NCBI GenBank assembly: GCA_035260725.1
Contig: DATFUR010000021.1
Coordinates: 1-12,807, forward strand
Reading direction: 5' to 3'
DNA from: DASRFS01 sp035260725
GTDB lineage: Bacteria > Patescibacteriota > Microgenomatia > Levybacterales > UBA12049
DNA: 12,807 bases
Shown: positions 12,098 to 12,807 of the stretch, in pieces
How the letters are laid out: each line of letters begins with the position of its first letter
How positions within the stretch are numbered: the stretch's first letter is position 1
Notes under the pieces: generated by a model
Told to the model about the DNA's origin: nothing
The model's input: the letters and a program-made list of their open reading frames with translations, nothing else
Databases searched by the model: none
Translations under genes and position numbers: made by a program

Positions 12098-12472
12098 ATG
12101 AAGATATATATCGCTCACTCAACTAATTACGATTTTAAAAACGAACTTTATGTACCACTAAGAAATTCTGCGCTTAATAGTCAGCATGATATTGTTCTTC
12201 CTCATGAAAATGACACTTTTATTAAAACAAAAGATATTATTAGAGAGTCAGATTTAGTTATTGCAGAAACTTCATATCCTTCAACAGGAGAGGGAATAGA
12301 ACTTGGATGGGCTGATTCGTTTAAAGTTCCTGTTGTTTGTATTTCTAAAGAAGGAACTAAGATATCCAATTCACTTAAAACAGTAAGCGATGCGTTTATA
12401 GTTTATAGAAATAGCGAAGATTTAATTGATCAACTTATTGCATTTTTAGCCTCAAAAGTTATTGGGCGCTAG
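12098..12472 (+). CDS. Nucleoside 2-deoxyribosyltransferase-like protein
   Basis: The 124-residue product matches the nucleoside 2-deoxyribosyltransferase superfamily: KIYIAHST at the N-terminus, a SDLVIAETSYPSTGEGIELGWA block (51-72) and a VPVVCISKEG strand. E68 in IELGWA aligns with the catalytic Glu of the family, and the acidic SDLVIAE strand is the usual partner. Such enzymes move or hydrolyse (deoxy)ribose from nucleosides or nucleotides; some relatives are DNPH1-like hydrolases. It is shorter than the classical enzyme (about 157) but within the range of the superfamily. It starts 4 nt after the epimerase stop, so it is probably the last gene of the sugar operon and could supply pentose from nucleosides. 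It overlaps the convergent PBP gene by 14 nt. Confidence 0.8.
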   Translation: MKIYIAHSTNYDFKNELYVPLRNSALNSQHDIVLPHENDTFIKTKDIIRESDLVIAETSYPSTGEGIELGWADSFKVPVVCISKEGTKISNSLKTVSDAFIVYRNSEDLIDQLIAFLASKVIGR

Positions 12473-12807
12473 CCTGTTCTTTGGGAGAGGGAGATGGGCT
12501 CGGGGCATAGTTACAGTTAACGGAATTTTCCGTCCCTTTTAAGAAATATTCTTTTCTTCCGATGCAGTTTTTTTCCACAATGTTGTCCGGTTTTTGAAGT
12601 TTTTGATAGTTGGCGTTAGACAAAAGCTCGGTCATTATGCTGTGCCAAATGGGGGCTGCCCCTGTAATTCCTGAAGCAATGCCCGCCATAGGCGCGTTGT
12701 TGTTGTTTCCTACCCAAACTGCTGTTAGGAAATTTGGTGTAAAACCTATTGTCCAGTTGTCTCTAAACCTGTCGGAAGTCCCGGTTTTTACAGAGACTTC
12801 GTAGCCT
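12459..12807 (-). CDS. Class A penicillin-binding protein, C-terminal fragment (cut by the window edge)
   Basis: The frame is open to the right edge, so only the last 115 residues are seen. They include VKTGTSDRFRDNWTIGF, whose KTG is the third transpeptidase motif. TAVWVGNNNNAPM and a SGITGAAPIWHSIM helix follow, an order typical of PBP1a/PonA-type bifunctional transglycosylase-transpeptidases. The tail has two Cys and a short Ser-Pro repeat (PSPSPSPKEQ). The ATG at 12687-12689 is internal, not the start. The product would cross-link peptidoglycan outside the membrane. The gene overlaps the convergent deoxyribosyltransferase-like gene by 14 nt, and no terminator separates them. Confidence 0.93.
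   Translation of the reverse strand, partial: GYEVSVKTGTSDRFRDNWTIGFTPNFLTAVWVGNNNNAPMAGIASGITGAAPIWHSIMTELLSNANYQKLQKPDNIVEKNCIGRKEYFLKGTENSVNCNYAPSPSPSPKEQASAQ

Noticed and set aside
1..12807. CRISPR array, insertion sequence, tRNA or rRNA genes
   Set aside because: I saw no regularly spaced repeats, no transposase motifs or terminal inverted repeats, and no tRNA cloverleaf apart from the tRNA-like part of tmRNA.

Overview
The window is bacterial DNA, AT-rich (roughly 40% GC by eye), with densely packed genes and the standard bacterial code (TGA is used as stop). My best guess is a Candidate Phyla Radiation (Patescibacteria) genome, probably the Microgenomates group. The grounds are many short or divergent core proteins, start codons almost touching the -10 box, envelope genes with coiled-coil and SpoIID parts, a split kinase/DUF2090 pair, and several proteins with no recognisable family. 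This placement is inference; there is no rRNA or ribosomal protein here to confirm it.

Layout. Positions 1-564 hold the 3' part of a ComF-type phosphoribosyltransferase. It converges on a small membrane protein (550-945, minus). Positions 1063-1887 form a trans-translation module: smpB followed directly by ssrA (tmRNA), whose promoter overlaps the smpB stop codon, then a strong terminator (1891-1920). A coiled-coil orphan (1957-2550) follows, apparently leaderless. Positions 2563-6991 (minus) are a tight four-gene envelope operon: a secreted coiled-coil/SpoIID glycan-cleaving protein, a two-TM bacterial PH-domain protein, a tiny two-TM protein, and a large membrane protein joining a degenerate PP2C-like domain to a beta-propeller-like outer domain. 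A LytR_C-domain membrane protein (7061-7729) is divergent from this operon across 69 bp. A 468-residue orphan with a cysteine cluster lies at 7730-9136 (minus). Positions 9217-12472 are a five-gene sugar-phosphate operon: PfkB kinase, DUF2090 aldolase-like protein, RpiB-family isomerase, Rpe-family epimerase and a nucleoside 2-deoxyribosyltransferase-like protein. Four of its genes overlap by 1-4 nt. The window ends inside a class A penicillin-binding protein (12459-12807, minus).

How the parts fit. smpB and ssrA make the two partners of ribosome rescue. The minus-strand operon, the LytR_C protein and the PBP all point to cell-wall work. The plus-strand operon could isomerise, epimerise, phosphorylate and then split a sugar phosphate, a compact pathway whose substrate cannot be read from sequence. 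Nearly every transcription unit starts with a TATAAT-like box only 6-10 nt before the ATG and no Shine-Dalgarno, suggesting leaderless or near-leaderless mRNAs.

The best leads are the sugar operon, the RpiB with both usual catalytic residues changed, the tmRNA with an odd T-loop and an unusual predicted tag, the SpoIID protein with permuted motif order, and the shared 13-nt promoter motif of the two orphans. There is no gene-free stretch over 300 bases apart from the ssrA region.
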